Shown here: one piece after another, positions 8,452 through 16,210 of the stretch
Position numbering within the stretch: the stretch's first letter is position 1
Layout: the number at the start of each line of letters is the position of its first letter
Origin: Nostoc sp. KVJ3
GTDB lineage: Bacteria > Cyanobacteriota > Cyanobacteriia > Cyanobacteriales > Nostocaceae
Direction: 5' to 3'
DNA length: 64,000 nt
Assembly: GCF_026127265.1 (NCBI RefSeq)
Contig: NZ_WWFG01000002.1
Span: forward strand, 682,001-746,000
Made by a program: the position numbers and the translations under genes
The notes under the pieces: generated by a model
What the model was told of the DNA's origin: nothing
Database searches by the model: none
What the model saw: the letters and a program-made list of their open reading frames with translations, nothing else

Positions 8452-8457
8452 TCCTAC

Positions 8458-8495
8458 TCTCCTCTGTGTTCTCTGCGCCTCTGCGGTTCGTTTAA
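8458..8495. repeat. Interspersed 'GCAGAGGCGCAGAG' repeat between ureD and ureA
   Basis: On the minus strand the stretch reads CGAACCGCAGAGGCGCAGAG followed by AACACAGAGGAGAG. It is a copy of a CGCAGAG-type repeat frequent in Nostoc intergenic DNA. A close relative stands at 48909-48930 and a looser one at 44288-44328. Here its end supplies the GGAGAG that lies near the ureA ribosome-binding site. Confidence 0.55.
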
Positions 8496-9331
8496 ACCTG
8501 CCACACTCTTGGTATACAATTACCACGATTCAAAAAAGAAACTCGCAGCAATTGCCAAACATCAATAAACCAGTTTCTCACTTCAGATGTGGAAGAACCG
8601 CGATATCGACACAATAATCCATGTTGTAATCGGCTAACACCCGCTTCTCCTTCCCCATGCCATAAATTGCGCGTTTTTTCGACAATTTCTGCGGAAACTG
8701 CACCACCAACCCAAACGAGACTACCTACGATTGGTTTTCCAGCCAAGCCATGAGGACTGTGAAAAACATCTTCGCTACCCCGTAAGCATTGGCGATCAAT
8801 CCATAAAGGAACGCCTTGCTGCCAAATTTCGGTGTGCGATCGCAATTCTCCAAGATAAAACTTCTCTCCCCTAGCACTGCGACCAAATCGGGTAATTTCC
8901 CAGCCTAACCAACTCCCCCCGGTTGCTAATTCTACCCGTAAATCTTGCCGATAAATCGCACCGTTAAATAAAATTGTCTCTTGTGGCAACCATTCTAAAC
9001 AAGCACCTACATCAACTTGTATTTTGATGCTTTGTCTAGCTTGTAAGCCATTGCTGCGGTATATCTTGCTTGCCGCCGCCGTGGTAATTAAGGCTTGGGC
9101 TTGGGGTTGGAGGTGGATGTTAGAGGATAAGCGATCGCCTCCCACCACTCCCCCAGCCGTGTGTAAAATGACGCTATGACAAACTTTTTGCCCTTCTGGA
9201 TAAAATGGGCGTTGTACCTTTAGGGGTGCTTGGTGGCGATCGTAAATTAATTGGGTTGCACCTTCGCGATCGGCATAGACTAAATTAAGTTTGCCATGCC
9301 AACCTTCTGCTATTTGCGAGTCGCAGGTCAT
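8492..9331 (-). CDS. ureD: Urease accessory protein UreD
   Basis: A 279-residue accessory protein of the UreD/UreH family, which binds apo-urease and with UreF and UreG delivers nickel. Typical segments are GWHGKLNLVYADREGATQL at the N-terminus, HTAGGVVGGDRL, TTAAASKIYRS and LEWLPQETILFNGA. It opens the urease part of the operon, and its ATG directly follows the stop of the methyltransferase gene at 9332. It ends 40 bp before ureA with a genomic repeat between. Confidence 0.95.
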   Translation of the reverse strand: MTCDSQIAEGWHGKLNLVYADREGATQLIYDRHQAPLKVQRPFYPEGQKVCHSVILHTAGGVVGGDRLSSNIHLQPQAQALITTAAASKIYRSNGLQARQSIKIQVDVGACLEWLPQETILFNGAIYRQDLRVELATGGSWLGWEITRFGRSARGEKFYLGELRSHTEIWQQGVPLWIDRQCLRGSEDVFHSPHGLAGKPIVGSLVWVGGAVSAEIVEKTRNLWHGEGEAGVSRLQHGLLCRYRGSSTSEVRNWFIDVWQLLRVSFLNRGNCIPRVWQV

Positions 9332-10114
9332 TTATTTAATTACTTCAGCAAGGTGTACGCTAGTGCGATAAATCATATAGACAAAACCACTCTCATCACG
9401 AAAGCGCTGATATAATTCTTGAAAACTATCAAGAAGCTGTTCATATTCCAAGCCTTCACGCGGGAAGTAAGAAGCACTCATTGCTCGCCCAATAAGTCCA
9501 GTTAAATCTAACTGTTGCCTATAAGTGAAATTATATTCGTGGATGTTAATGAAATGGGGAGTTACTAATAGTGGTTCTACCGCTTGCATTCGAGATTCTG
9601 CTGGGTGATTGTTAGATGCTTCGCGGACTATTCGGCTATATTCTGTAGTTAATGCATCTTCTTGATCGCGGTTATTCCACACCACAGCCAAGCGTGCTGA
9701 TGGTTTTAAAATGAGTTGAAATTCCAATAAAGTTGGTTCGGGATTGAACCAGTGGAAAGCTTGAAAACAAGTAACTAAATCAACTGAATTATCAGGTAGT
9801 TGGGTAAATTCTGCTGTTCCATCACGAAACTCTATCAAAGGATGTGATTCAGCAGCTTCTCGCATCGCCGCATTTGGTTCTATGGCTATGACATTAACCC
9901 CCCGTTCAGCTAACAGTCTGGAAGCAATTCCTGTACCTGCACCAATATCTGCTGCTACGAGTTGTGAACTTTCACCTAATCCTTCCAAGATAATATCAAT
10001 CGCATCTGCGGGGTAGCTTGGTCGATATTTTACATAATCCTCTGCCCTGTCAGAAAATCGGTTGAGTGGGTTTAAGGTATGCAAGGGGGTTGTTTCAGGA
10101 TTAATTTGGCTCAT
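9332..10114 (-). CDS. Class I SAM-dependent methyltransferase
   Basis: A 260-residue Rossmann methyltransferase. Motif I is VAADIGAGTGIASRLLAERG at about residues 53-72, with the acidic ribose-binding residue in VIAIEPNAAM. DLVTCFQAFHWF is motif IV, and the LTGLIGRAMSASYFP segment is common in the small-molecule (ubiE/Trm9-like) group. The substrate is unknown. Its stop is immediately followed by the ureD start with no gap, so it is the first gene of the urease transcript or at least coupled to ureD. The family alone does not suggest a role in urea use. Confidence 0.85.
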   Translation of the reverse strand: MSQINPETTPLHTLNPLNRFSDRAEDYVKYRPSYPADAIDIILEGLGESSQLVAADIGAGTGIASRLLAERGVNVIAIEPNAAMREAAESHPLIEFRDGTAEFTQLPDNSVDLVTCFQAFHWFNPEPTLLEFQLILKPSARLAVVWNNRDQEDALTTEYSRIVREASNNHPAESRMQAVEPLLVTPHFINIHEYNFTYRQQLDLTGLIGRAMSASYFPREGLEYEQLLDSFQELYQRFRDESGFVYMIYRTSVHLAEVIK

Positions 10115-10190
10115 AGGTTTTTATGTAAAAGTAAAAATGAACCTGTTAGTTGGGCATATTTTCAGGGAAACATAGAGCTATAGCCTATGA

Positions 10191-10388
10191 AATGCGTCAA
10201 TCTACCAGAAATGTGGAGTTGGCAAAACTACCATCGTTATGGCATTAGCGGAACATTTAGCCGGCGATACCATGTACAAAAAGCGTGTACTTGCTATTGA
10301 CCTTGCTCCTCAAAGTAATTTGACTAGTACAGGTCGGCGTAAATACACATACCATTTTTTAGCCTTGCAATCAATCAAATTTTCGTAA
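10191..10388 (+). pseudogene. ParA-type ATPase fragment
   Basis: The + frame reads ...IYQKCGVGKTTIVMALAEHL and then KKRVLAIDLAPQSNLTSTGR before losing similarity and stopping at 10388. KCGVGKTT stands for the deviant Walker A (KGGVGKTT) of ParA/MinD ATPases, and LAIDLAPQSNLT for the usual VDxDPQxNLT. There is a stop just before the frame, no initiation codon in place and no C-terminal two thirds, so it is a relic. ParA genes of this type usually travel on plasmids or integrative elements. Confidence 0.65.
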
Positions 10389-10470
10389 CTTTTAATGGTC
10401 TGCTTATTTCTGTCGTAATCTTGTTTTAGTTAGAGCAATACTTTTTAATTTAAAAAAATATATACATTGT

Positions 10471-11826
10471 ATGTATTACGCTAAATTTATACTTGACGGC
10501 GGCTATATTATTTGTGCTGATGATACAGATTACTCAGATTATCTAGAAAAAGGGATGAGATGTCTTGTCTGTGGTCGTGATGTGCATTTAAAGAAAGGAG
10601 AATTTAAAAAGCCTCATTTCGCTCATCACAAATTTCTTGATGAAAGTGATTTAGAGTGTCCATTAAGAGTTATGGAATTCAGTCAAATTTGGAGTAGTTT
10701 AACTGCTCAAGGCAGAGGTCAAAGACGAAAGATATTCGACAGACACTTATTAAATATAATAAGGATTAACTATACTGATTTTGAAGCTTCCACGAAAAGG
10801 ATTAAAAAGAAAACTCACTCTCTTAAATTAGAACTTATTACTCAACAGATATGTCAGCTTTTCTATACAATTAAAACTGATTTAATACGTGAATGTCGCT
10901 CTTTTCCTGTAGATAGTGATGATAATAAGCTAGCATTGCAAAAGCTAATTGCTTGCGAAATTATAGATTATCTCTCCATACCATATAGCAATCATTTACT
11001 GAAGGAATTAATTCATTATAGTATTTATAAGTGTTGTGATTTACTGTCTCCAGATTTAACAACTGCCGTATCTCTAGTTAAACCTGTTGATGTTTGTCAA
11101 AAACTAAAACAAATTATTCTAGAAAATGATTGGGTGTCTTATATCGCAGAAAAGTTAGATAAAAAGAAAAATTATGTAAACCAAAAAACCTCTACAGCAG
11201 ATATAGAAACATCTTTAGCTATAAGATATCCCTTACTAAGTGATAATGAACTTAAGGGAGCTATTAGTCCATTTATTAGTAATGAAGATGAATTTCCCTT
11301 ATTCTCTGTTGGTCGCTTTCATAATGTTAAACTTTACCTAAATGATTTATATATATATTTAATAATTCCCACCGATACATCCAATAGTATACCATCTATT
11401 CTAGCTATAATAAAAAGTTTCTCTATTGACCGGAATAGCCAAAAAATTATAATTTTTTGGAAATTTGTTGAATACAACTGTATTGAACCTCGACAAATCA
11501 TGGAATTCCAGAAATTCCAGAACAGTATAGTGTTGGATAAATTACAAATAACAATTGAAGAATTTTTAAAAAGTAAATTTATGAATAATATATCTATCAA
11601 GTTTGTTCGTACTTATTTTGATATTCCATATTGGGGGAATAATTTTGGGAAAGACATTGACAATAATTCTAGTTTTATTATGAAAGAAGAAGGAACTGCA
11701 AAAAAATTAAATTTATTCCCACAAAATAGCTTGATCCATTGTCCATGTTGTACAACGAAATTGAATATAGAAAATTCTATCAGACATTTTAGAACAATTC
11801 ATGCACAACCAAATAAATACTATTAA
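10471..11826 (+). CDS. Unrecognised protein with CoiA-like zinc motif and C-terminal zinc finger
   Basis: A 451-residue protein from an ATG at 10471. Residues 30-60 read RCLVCGRDVHLKKGEFKKPH then FAHHKF. This matches the N-terminal module of CoiA-like competence/nuclease proteins (CxxCxxxV...G...PHFAH). The last 35 residues hold a second finger, IHCPCCTTKLNIE then RHFRTIHA (CxxC...HxxxxH). The 350 residues between are helical, polar and not recognised. The gene is very AT-rich: 14 G or C in the 60 bases 11341-11400. Together with the ParA relic just upstream this suggests acquired DNA. A nuclease or nucleic-acid-binding role is plausible from the fingers, but no catalytic motif is certain. 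Confidence 0.75.
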   Translation: MYYAKFILDGGYIICADDTDYSDYLEKGMRCLVCGRDVHLKKGEFKKPHFAHHKFLDESDLECPLRVMEFSQIWSSLTAQGRGQRRKIFDRHLLNIIRINYTDFEASTKRIKKKTHSLKLELITQQICQLFYTIKTDLIRECRSFPVDSDDNKLALQKLIACEIIDYLSIPYSNHLLKELIHYSIYKCCDLLSPDLTTAVSLVKPVDVCQKLKQIILENDWVSYIAEKLDKKKNYVNQKTSTADIETSLAIRYPLLSDNELKGAISPFISNEDEFPLFSVGRFHNVKLYLNDLYIYLIIPTDTSNSIPSILAIIKSFSIDRNSQKIIIFWKFVEYNCIEPRQIMEFQKFQNSIVLDKLQITIEEFLKSKFMNNISIKFVRTYFDIPYWGNNFGKDIDNNSSFIMKEEGTAKKLNLFPQNSLIHCPCCTTKLNIENSIRHFRTIHAQPNKYY

Positions 11827-11920
11827 TCTAGTTGTGTTTTTTAACGCCCACCTATTTACTGTTCAGCTAAATATTTACAAGCGTTGTCGTAACTCACCGT
11901 CTTCCTCTTCTACTGACACA

Positions 11921-11956
11921 AAAAAACAGCTGCCTCAATAAAGAAAGCAGCTATTT
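11921..11956 (-). terminator. Rho-independent terminator of groL
   Basis: On the minus strand, after the groL stop, ATAGCTGC pairs with GCAGCTGT around a 13-base loop and is followed by TTTTTTT. Stem plus U-tract is a standard intrinsic terminator about 25 bp past the stop. Confidence 0.8.
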
Positions 11957-11980
11957 TACAAATTATGTAACTACAAAGTA

Positions 11981-13615
11981 TTAGTAATCGAAGTCGCCGC
12001 CACCACCACCAGCGCCAGCAGGAGCGCCATCTTTTGGTTCAGGCTTGTCAACTATAATACATTCGGTTGTCAACACCATACCAGCGATCGAAGCAGCGTT
12101 TTGCAGAGCAGAACGAGTCACCTTAGCAGGGTCAACAATACCAGCAGCTAACAAATCGACGAATTCGTTTGTCGCAGCATTGTAGCCAACGTTGAAGTCT
12201 TTCTCTTTCACACGTTCAGCAATCACAGCACCATTCTGACCGGCGTTTTCAGCAATCCGCTTCAGAGGTGCAGGTAAGGCGCGAACGACAATCAAAGCAC
12301 CAATCAACTCTTCATCCTTAAGATTTTCCTTCGCCCAAACTTCCAATTCAGGAGCAAGGTGAGCCAGAGTTGTACCACCGCCAGGAACAATACCTTCTTC
12401 CACAGCAGCTTTAGTGGCGTTGATAGCGTCTTCTAGGCGCAATTTCTTGTCTTTCATTTCGGTTTCGGTCGCTGCACCTACTTTCACTACAGCGACACCA
12501 CCAGAGAGTTTAGCAAGACGCTCTTGTAGTTTCTCTTTGTCGTAAGAAGATTCGGTTTCGTCGATTTGACGACGAATCTGTTCGACACGAGCCTTAACCG
12601 CAGCTTCGTTACCTTCGGCAACAATTGTGGTGCTGTCTTTGGTAATGGTGACGCGGCGAGCCTTACCCAGGCTATCCAGCTTGGTGTTATCTAGCTTCAA
12701 ACCAGCATCTTCGGTGATTAGTTGACCACCAGTTAAAACAGCGATGTCTTCTAGTAGTGCTTTGCGGCGATCGCCAAAGCCAGGAGCCTTAACAGCAGCC
12801 ACGTTGAGTACACCGCGTAAACGGTTTACTACCAAGGTTGCTAAAGCTTCTTTTTCAATATCTTCGGCGATAATTACCAAAGGACGACCAGCACGAGCTA
12901 CTTGCTCTAACACTGGTACAAGGTCTTGTACCAAAGCGATTTTCTTATCGGTCAGCAGTAGGAAAGGTTCATCAAAAACCGCTTCCATCCGTTCAGCGTC
13001 GGTGGCGAAATAGGGAGAGATGTAGCCTTTGTCAAAGCGCATCCCTTCGGTGATTTCCAACTCGGTAAACATAGATTTCCCTTCTTCTAGGGAAATTACG
13101 CCTTCCTTGCCCACCTTGTCCATTGCTTGGGCAATCATCTGACCAACTTCTTCGTCATTACCAGCCGAGATCGCACCAACTTGGGCAATGGCTTTGGAAT
13201 CTTCTACCGGACGGGCGTGTTCTTTGATTTTCTCTACCAGGAAGGCAGTAGCTTTATCAATCCCGCGCTTCAGTGAAATCGCGTTAGCACCTGCTGCAAC
13301 GTTCCGCAAGCCTTCTTTAACGATCGCATGAGCTAAAACGGTAGCAGTGGTGGTGCCATCGCCAGCAGCATCGTTGGTCTTAGAAGCAGCTTGACGAATC
13401 AAAGCTACGCCAGTGTTTTCAATATGGTCTTCTAATTCGATTTCTTTAGCGATCGTTACACCGTCATTAACAATTTGCGGTGCGCCAAATTTCTTTTCTA
13501 GAACTACGTTACGACCTTTGGGGCCAAGGGTAACAGCTACAGCCTCAGCTAAAATGTCAATGCCTCGTTCTAAGGCGCGACGGGCGTTTTCGTTGTAGAT
13601 AATGCGCTTTGCCAT
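11981..13615 (-). CDS. groL: Chaperonin GroEL (GroES-linked copy)
   Basis: A 544-residue chaperonin subunit forming the 14-mer folding cage. Visible landmarks are the ATP-binding VTLGPKGRNVVLEK, AGDGTTTATVLA at about residues 85-96, and the GGGTTLAHLAPELE region near 410. The tail is DGAPAGAGGGGGDFDY instead of the GGM repeats of E. coli. An aspartate-and-tyrosine end is what I expect in the GroES-linked cyanobacterial GroEL1. It follows groES in the same operon after a 95-bp spacer made of TTTGTC-type repeats, and is controlled by the CIRCE/K-box promoter before groES. Confidence 0.98.
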   Translation of the reverse strand: MAKRIIYNENARRALERGIDILAEAVAVTLGPKGRNVVLEKKFGAPQIVNDGVTIAKEIELEDHIENTGVALIRQAASKTNDAAGDGTTTATVLAHAIVKEGLRNVAAGANAISLKRGIDKATAFLVEKIKEHARPVEDSKAIAQVGAISAGNDEEVGQMIAQAMDKVGKEGVISLEEGKSMFTELEITEGMRFDKGYISPYFATDAERMEAVFDEPFLLLTDKKIALVQDLVPVLEQVARAGRPLVIIAEDIEKEALATLVVNRLRGVLNVAAVKAPGFGDRRKALLEDIAVLTGGQLITEDAGLKLDNTKLDSLGKARRVTITKDSTTIVAEGNEAAVKARVEQIRRQIDETESSYDKEKLQERLAKLSGGVAVVKVGAATETEMKDKKLRLEDAINATKAAVEEGIVPGGGTTLAHLAPELEVWAKENLKDEELIGALIVVRALPAPLKRIAENAGQNGAVIAERVKEKDFNVGYNAATNEFVDLLAAGIVDPAKVTRSALQNAASIAGMVLTTECIIVDKPEPKDGAPAGAGGGGGDFDY

Positions 13616-13618
13616 ATT

Positions 13619-13710
13619 ATTTGTCCTTTGTCATTTGTCTTTTGTCTTTTGTTTTTTGTCTTTTGTCTTTTGTCATTGGCTAATGACTAATGACCAGTGA
13701 CTAATGACAA
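13619..13710. repeat. Short tandem TTTGTC/TTTTGTC repeats and TAATGAC repeats between groES and groL
   Basis: At least nine near-perfect copies of a 6-7 base TTTGTC unit run from 13619 to 13676, followed by variants of TAATGAC. These short tandemly repeated sequences are typical of heterocystous cyanobacteria. A sister array lies at 31450-31510 and a TCATTAGT-type one at 63890-63935. The array lies inside the groESL transcript. Confidence 0.8.
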
Positions 13711-14022
13711 TTAGATAACTACTGCTAAAATATCTTTTTCAGAAAGCAGTACATATTCTTCGGTGCCGAGCTTGATATCAGTGCCAGCGTACTTGGAGTA
13801 CAGCACTTTATCGCCGACTTTAATTTCCAATTCCTGACGGCTACCGTCGTCGTTACGCTTGCCAGGGCCAAGGGCAACTACTTCCCCTACCTGGGGCTTT
13901 TCCTTGGCGGTATCGGGCAAATACAGACCACCTGCGGTCTTTTCCTCTGAGGCGTTCACTTTTACGAAAACGCGATCGCTCAAAGGTTTAACTGTAGAAA
14001 CGCTTAAAGATAAGGCTGCCAT
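13711..14022 (-). CDS. groES: Co-chaperonin GroES
   Basis: A 103-residue cap subunit of the chaperonin. The sequence holds VKPLSDRVFVKVNASEEKTAGG, where the mobile loop EEKTAGGLYLPDTA contacts GroEL, and GDKVLYSKYAGTDIKLG near the end. The ATG at 14022 is preceded on the minus strand by a CTCTGGAGAA ribosome-binding site. It is the first gene of the groESL operon. Confidence 0.98.
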   Translation of the reverse strand: MAALSLSVSTVKPLSDRVFVKVNASEEKTAGGLYLPDTAKEKPQVGEVVALGPGKRNDDGSRQELEIKVGDKVLYSKYAGTDIKLGTEEYVLLSEKDILAVVI

Positions 14023-14040
14023 AATTATTTTCTCCAGAGA

Positions 14041-14067
14041 TTAGCACTCTCAACCCCTGAGTGCTAA
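14041..14067 (-). promoter_or_regulatory. CIRCE operator (HrcA site)
   Basis: TTAGCACTC, nine bases, then GAGTGCTAA: a perfect match to the CIRCE inverted repeat bound by the HrcA repressor. It lies between the promoter and the groES start, about 20 bp upstream of the ATG. Confidence 0.97.
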
Positions 14068-14095
14068 TCTACCGAAAATTGGCATCCAATGGCAA
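14067..14095 (-). promoter_or_regulatory. Putative housekeeping promoter of groESL
   Basis: On the minus strand TTGCCA (14090-14095) and GTAGAT (14067-14072) are 17 bases apart, a reasonable sigma-70-type -35/-10 pair. The -10 touches the CIRCE operator, so HrcA binding would block initiation. Not confirmed by transcript data. Confidence 0.6.
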
Positions 14096-14106
14096 GAATT
14101 CCTTTA

Positions 14107-14122
14107 GTACGGGTTCCCGAAC
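14107..14122 (-). promoter_or_regulatory. K-box (light/heat control element) upstream of groESL
   Basis: The minus strand reads GTTCGGGAACCCGTAC. This fits the K-box consensus GTTCGG-NNAN-CCNNAC described for light-responsive groESL promoters of Synechocystis and Anabaena. It sits just upstream of the -35 hexamer. Identification is by consensus match. Confidence 0.75.
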
Positions 14123-14345
14123 TAGCAGACCATTGGTGTACTTAAGTATAAATGCCTAATTATTTTTACTCTGCGGGTTTTGTCCTGTAGGTTACGTATA
14201 TTTTTATATGGTCAAAGGAAGTCGGGAGTAGTGAAGAGTTTTCCTAATGCCCAATTCCCAATGCCCTATTCCCCATTTCCTTTTCAGTCAACTTTATTTG
14301 CAAACCTTGCAAATTGTTATAGAACTGTAATCAGGGAGCCGCTCA

Positions 14346-14818
14346 ATGAGTAACAATGGAGTGATCCAGTCCAGCCATCAAATCGCCAAAGCCACTAAGT
14401 CTGTAGAACATAAGACCCTGAGTAATTGTGTAGAAAGTTTAGGAATTGCAAAAATTCAGCGACACATTTTTATTTGCGCTGAACAGACAATTGCTAATTG
14501 CTGCCTAAAACTAGCTAGTCTGGAATCCTGGGAATACTTAAAAAAGCGAATTAAAGAGTTCAAACTTGATGAGCCGCAACAGAATTATTCCTTATGCGTC
14601 TATGAACTAAAGCCAACTGCTTGCGCGTTTGTTGTTCTGGACTCATAATGGTGGTTTACCCTGATGGTGTCTGGTATCGCCAAGCAAACGTGGAAGTTAT
14701 TGAGCGGATCATCCAAGAACACTTAATAGGCAATAAGGTGGTAGAAGAATATGTCTTGTTAACCCATCCTTTGCCAGAAACTTCCCTAGTTTCTTGTGAA
14801 CACCTCATAGAGGCTTAA
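14346..14818 (+). pseudogene. (2Fe-2S) ferredoxin-like protein, frameshifted
   Basis: The first frame (from ATG 14346) gives SLGIAKIQRHIFICAEQTIANCC and ESWEYLKKRIKEFKLDEPQ, the start of a thioredoxin-fold 2Fe-2S ferredoxin common in cyanobacteria. At about 14603 the frame goes wrong and ends at 14648. The next frame supplies the rest: TKANCLRVCCSGLIMVVYPDG, then VIERIIQEHLIGNKVVEEY and LLTHPLP, ending at 14818. Adding one base between TAT and GA at 14603/14604 restores VYRTKANC, the usual family wording. The four cluster cysteines are thus present but split over two frames. No convincing slippery heptamer is seen, so a mutation or read error is more likely than programmed frameshifting. Confidence 0.8.
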
Positions 14819-15147
14819 CAACCGAAGGATATGGAATAGCAGTAGGCTTTAAGAAAGTGCGGGTTGGTTTTAAGGTAGGGTCATCTTTAAGCCAATACTT
14901 ACTTGTGAGTCAGAAGGATTATTATTTTATCAGTGTTTTCTCGCCCGCCCCTTTCAATGCGATATATAATAGCGCATTATAGATACTACTGCTATACGTA
15001 TCCTTGCTGGACTTTTGCTATCGAGCTACTAGTCTATCGAAAATGCTCGGCATTTTTAAGACTTCGAGACAGCAAAGGCAAGTTAAGTAGGAAAAAGGAC
15101 AACATCTCGAAATAACCCACCACAGAGGATAAATATTCAAGACTTTG
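14819..15147. other. Intergenic spacer, no gene seen
   Basis: About 330 bases between the ferredoxin pseudogene and the response regulator. A 60-codon + frame at 14933-15115 has no recognisable character. Nothing supportable was found apart from AT-rich stretches at 14920-14975 that could hold the regulator's promoter. Confidence 0.5.
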
Positions 15148-15825
15148 ATGGACCGAAGCGCGACAAGTGCCACTGCTATGAAAGAGCCCAGCATGAAAGA
15201 TCACAAACGACTTCTATTGATTGATGATGACCCTAACCTCATCTTGCTGGTGAAGGATTACTTAGAATTCCGGGGATATGAAGTCATCACCGCCGAAAAT
15301 GGACGTGAAGCTCTGGAAATTTTAGAGCAAGATGTTCCAGACATGATCATCTGCGACGTGATGATGCCGGAAATGGACGGATATACTTTTGTGGAACAAG
15401 TCCGGCAAAACGAACGCACCAGTTGGATTCCGGTTCTTTTCCTTTCAGCTAAGGGACAAAGTGCAGACCGAGTTAAGGGTCTGAATAAAGGTGCTGATGT
15501 TTATATGGTCAAACCCTTTGAACCAGAAGAACTTGTAGCGCAAGTTGAATCCTCACTGAAACAAACTATCCGTTGGAAAGAACACCAAGCGAAAGGAGGC
15601 GAAAACGGTTCCCGCATCCAGGTTCCCTTCGATGTGCAATTAACCCCAACCGAACTGAAAGTAGTCCAGTTTGTCGCCAGGGGTTTAGCTAACCGGGAAA
15701 TTGCTGAAGAACTAAATGTTAGTCAGCGCACGGTTGAAAGCCATGTGTCCAATATGTTGGGCAAAACCAATCTCCACAACCGCACTGAATTAGCGCGGTG
15801 GGCGATTGAAAATCAAATGGCCTAA
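15148..15825 (+). CDS. NarL/FixJ-type response regulator (Rre1/Ycf29-like)
   Basis: A 225-residue regulator. The receiver has LLLIDDDPNLILLV, the phospho-Asp in MIICDVMMPEMDGY and the lysine in VYMVKPFEPEE. The C-terminal LuxR-type helix-turn-helix starts near residue 160: LTPTELKVVQFVARGLANREIAEELNVSQRTVESHVSNMLGK in overlapping pieces. The opening DYLEFRGYEVITAENG and the close receiver-HTH spacing resemble the cyanobacterial Rre1/Ycf29 regulators, which respond to stress with Hik2 or Hik34. That link is inference. The ATG at 15148 is preferred to the TTG three bases earlier. Met codons at 15178 and 15193 are possible alternatives, because the first 17 residues are not conserved-looking. 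Confidence 0.85.
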   Translation: MDRSATSATAMKEPSMKDHKRLLLIDDDPNLILLVKDYLEFRGYEVITAENGREALEILEQDVPDMIICDVMMPEMDGYTFVEQVRQNERTSWIPVLFLSAKGQSADRVKGLNKGADVYMVKPFEPEELVAQVESSLKQTIRWKEHQAKGGENGSRIQVPFDVQLTPTELKVVQFVARGLANREIAEELNVSQRTVESHVSNMLGKTNLHNRTELARWAIENQMA

Positions 15826-15827
15826 AC

Positions 15828-15900
15828 AAAGTTAAGAGTTAAAAGTTAGGAGTTATAAATTATGATTTTTCAACTCCTAACTCCTAACTCCTAACTAAAA
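15828..15900. terminator. Repeat-built hairpin between convergent genes
   Basis: GTTAGGAGTT at 15844-15853 faces AACTCCTAACTCCTAACTCC downstream, forming a stem across an AT loop between the stops of the regulator and the NIL gene. The arms are copies of the TAGGAGT heptamer. A similar arrangement lies at 19521-19553. It could serve as a two-way terminator, though the U-tract is short. Confidence 0.5.
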
Positions 15901-15901
15901 T

Positions 15902-16210
15902 TTACCACCCATCTTCTTCAGGGCTGGATTGATGCAAAACTTCTAAATCTAGTTCATCCAGGTAAGTTAGGGCGCTTTCAATCTGGGAAACAGTACCTCG
16001 CAGTTCCAGATCGAAGCAGCTATATTGTGGCACGTTTGCGCTTACCTGAGCATCAGCAATAATGACTATGACCCCATAGTGAGAAACCAGTCGTGAAATG
16101 ACTGGTTCCTCATGTAAGTCTTTAGGAATCCGAACCTGGATGCGAGTTTGGGTGCGTCTATTATCTAAAATATTAGTATTAGATTTTACTTGTTTTTTTG
16201 GAATCGCCAT
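15902..16210 (-). CDS. NIL domain-containing protein
   Basis: A 102-residue protein whose residues 22-95 (TRIQVRIPKDLHEEPVISRL, then YGVIVIIADAQVSANVPQYS and FDLELRGTVSQIESALTYLD) fit the small ferredoxin-like NIL fold. That domain is otherwise found at the end of methionine ABC transporter ATPases and in some ferredoxins. A free-standing NIL protein is usual in cyanobacteria. Ligand binding and a regulatory role are inferred from the fold only. It converges on the response-regulator gene. Confidence 0.8.
   Translation of the reverse strand: MAIPKKQVKSNTNILDNRRTQTRIQVRIPKDLHEEPVISRLVSHYGVIVIIADAQVSANVPQYSCFDLELRGTVSQIESALTYLDELDLEVLHQSSPEEDGW

Noticed and set aside
12744..13013. + strand frame inside groL
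   Set aside because: Shadow of the GroEL reading frame on the other strand.
14592..14648. Programmed -1 frameshift in the ferredoxin-like gene
   Set aside because: No X XXY YYZ slippery heptamer or following pseudoknot was found, and insertion of one base gives the family sequence.
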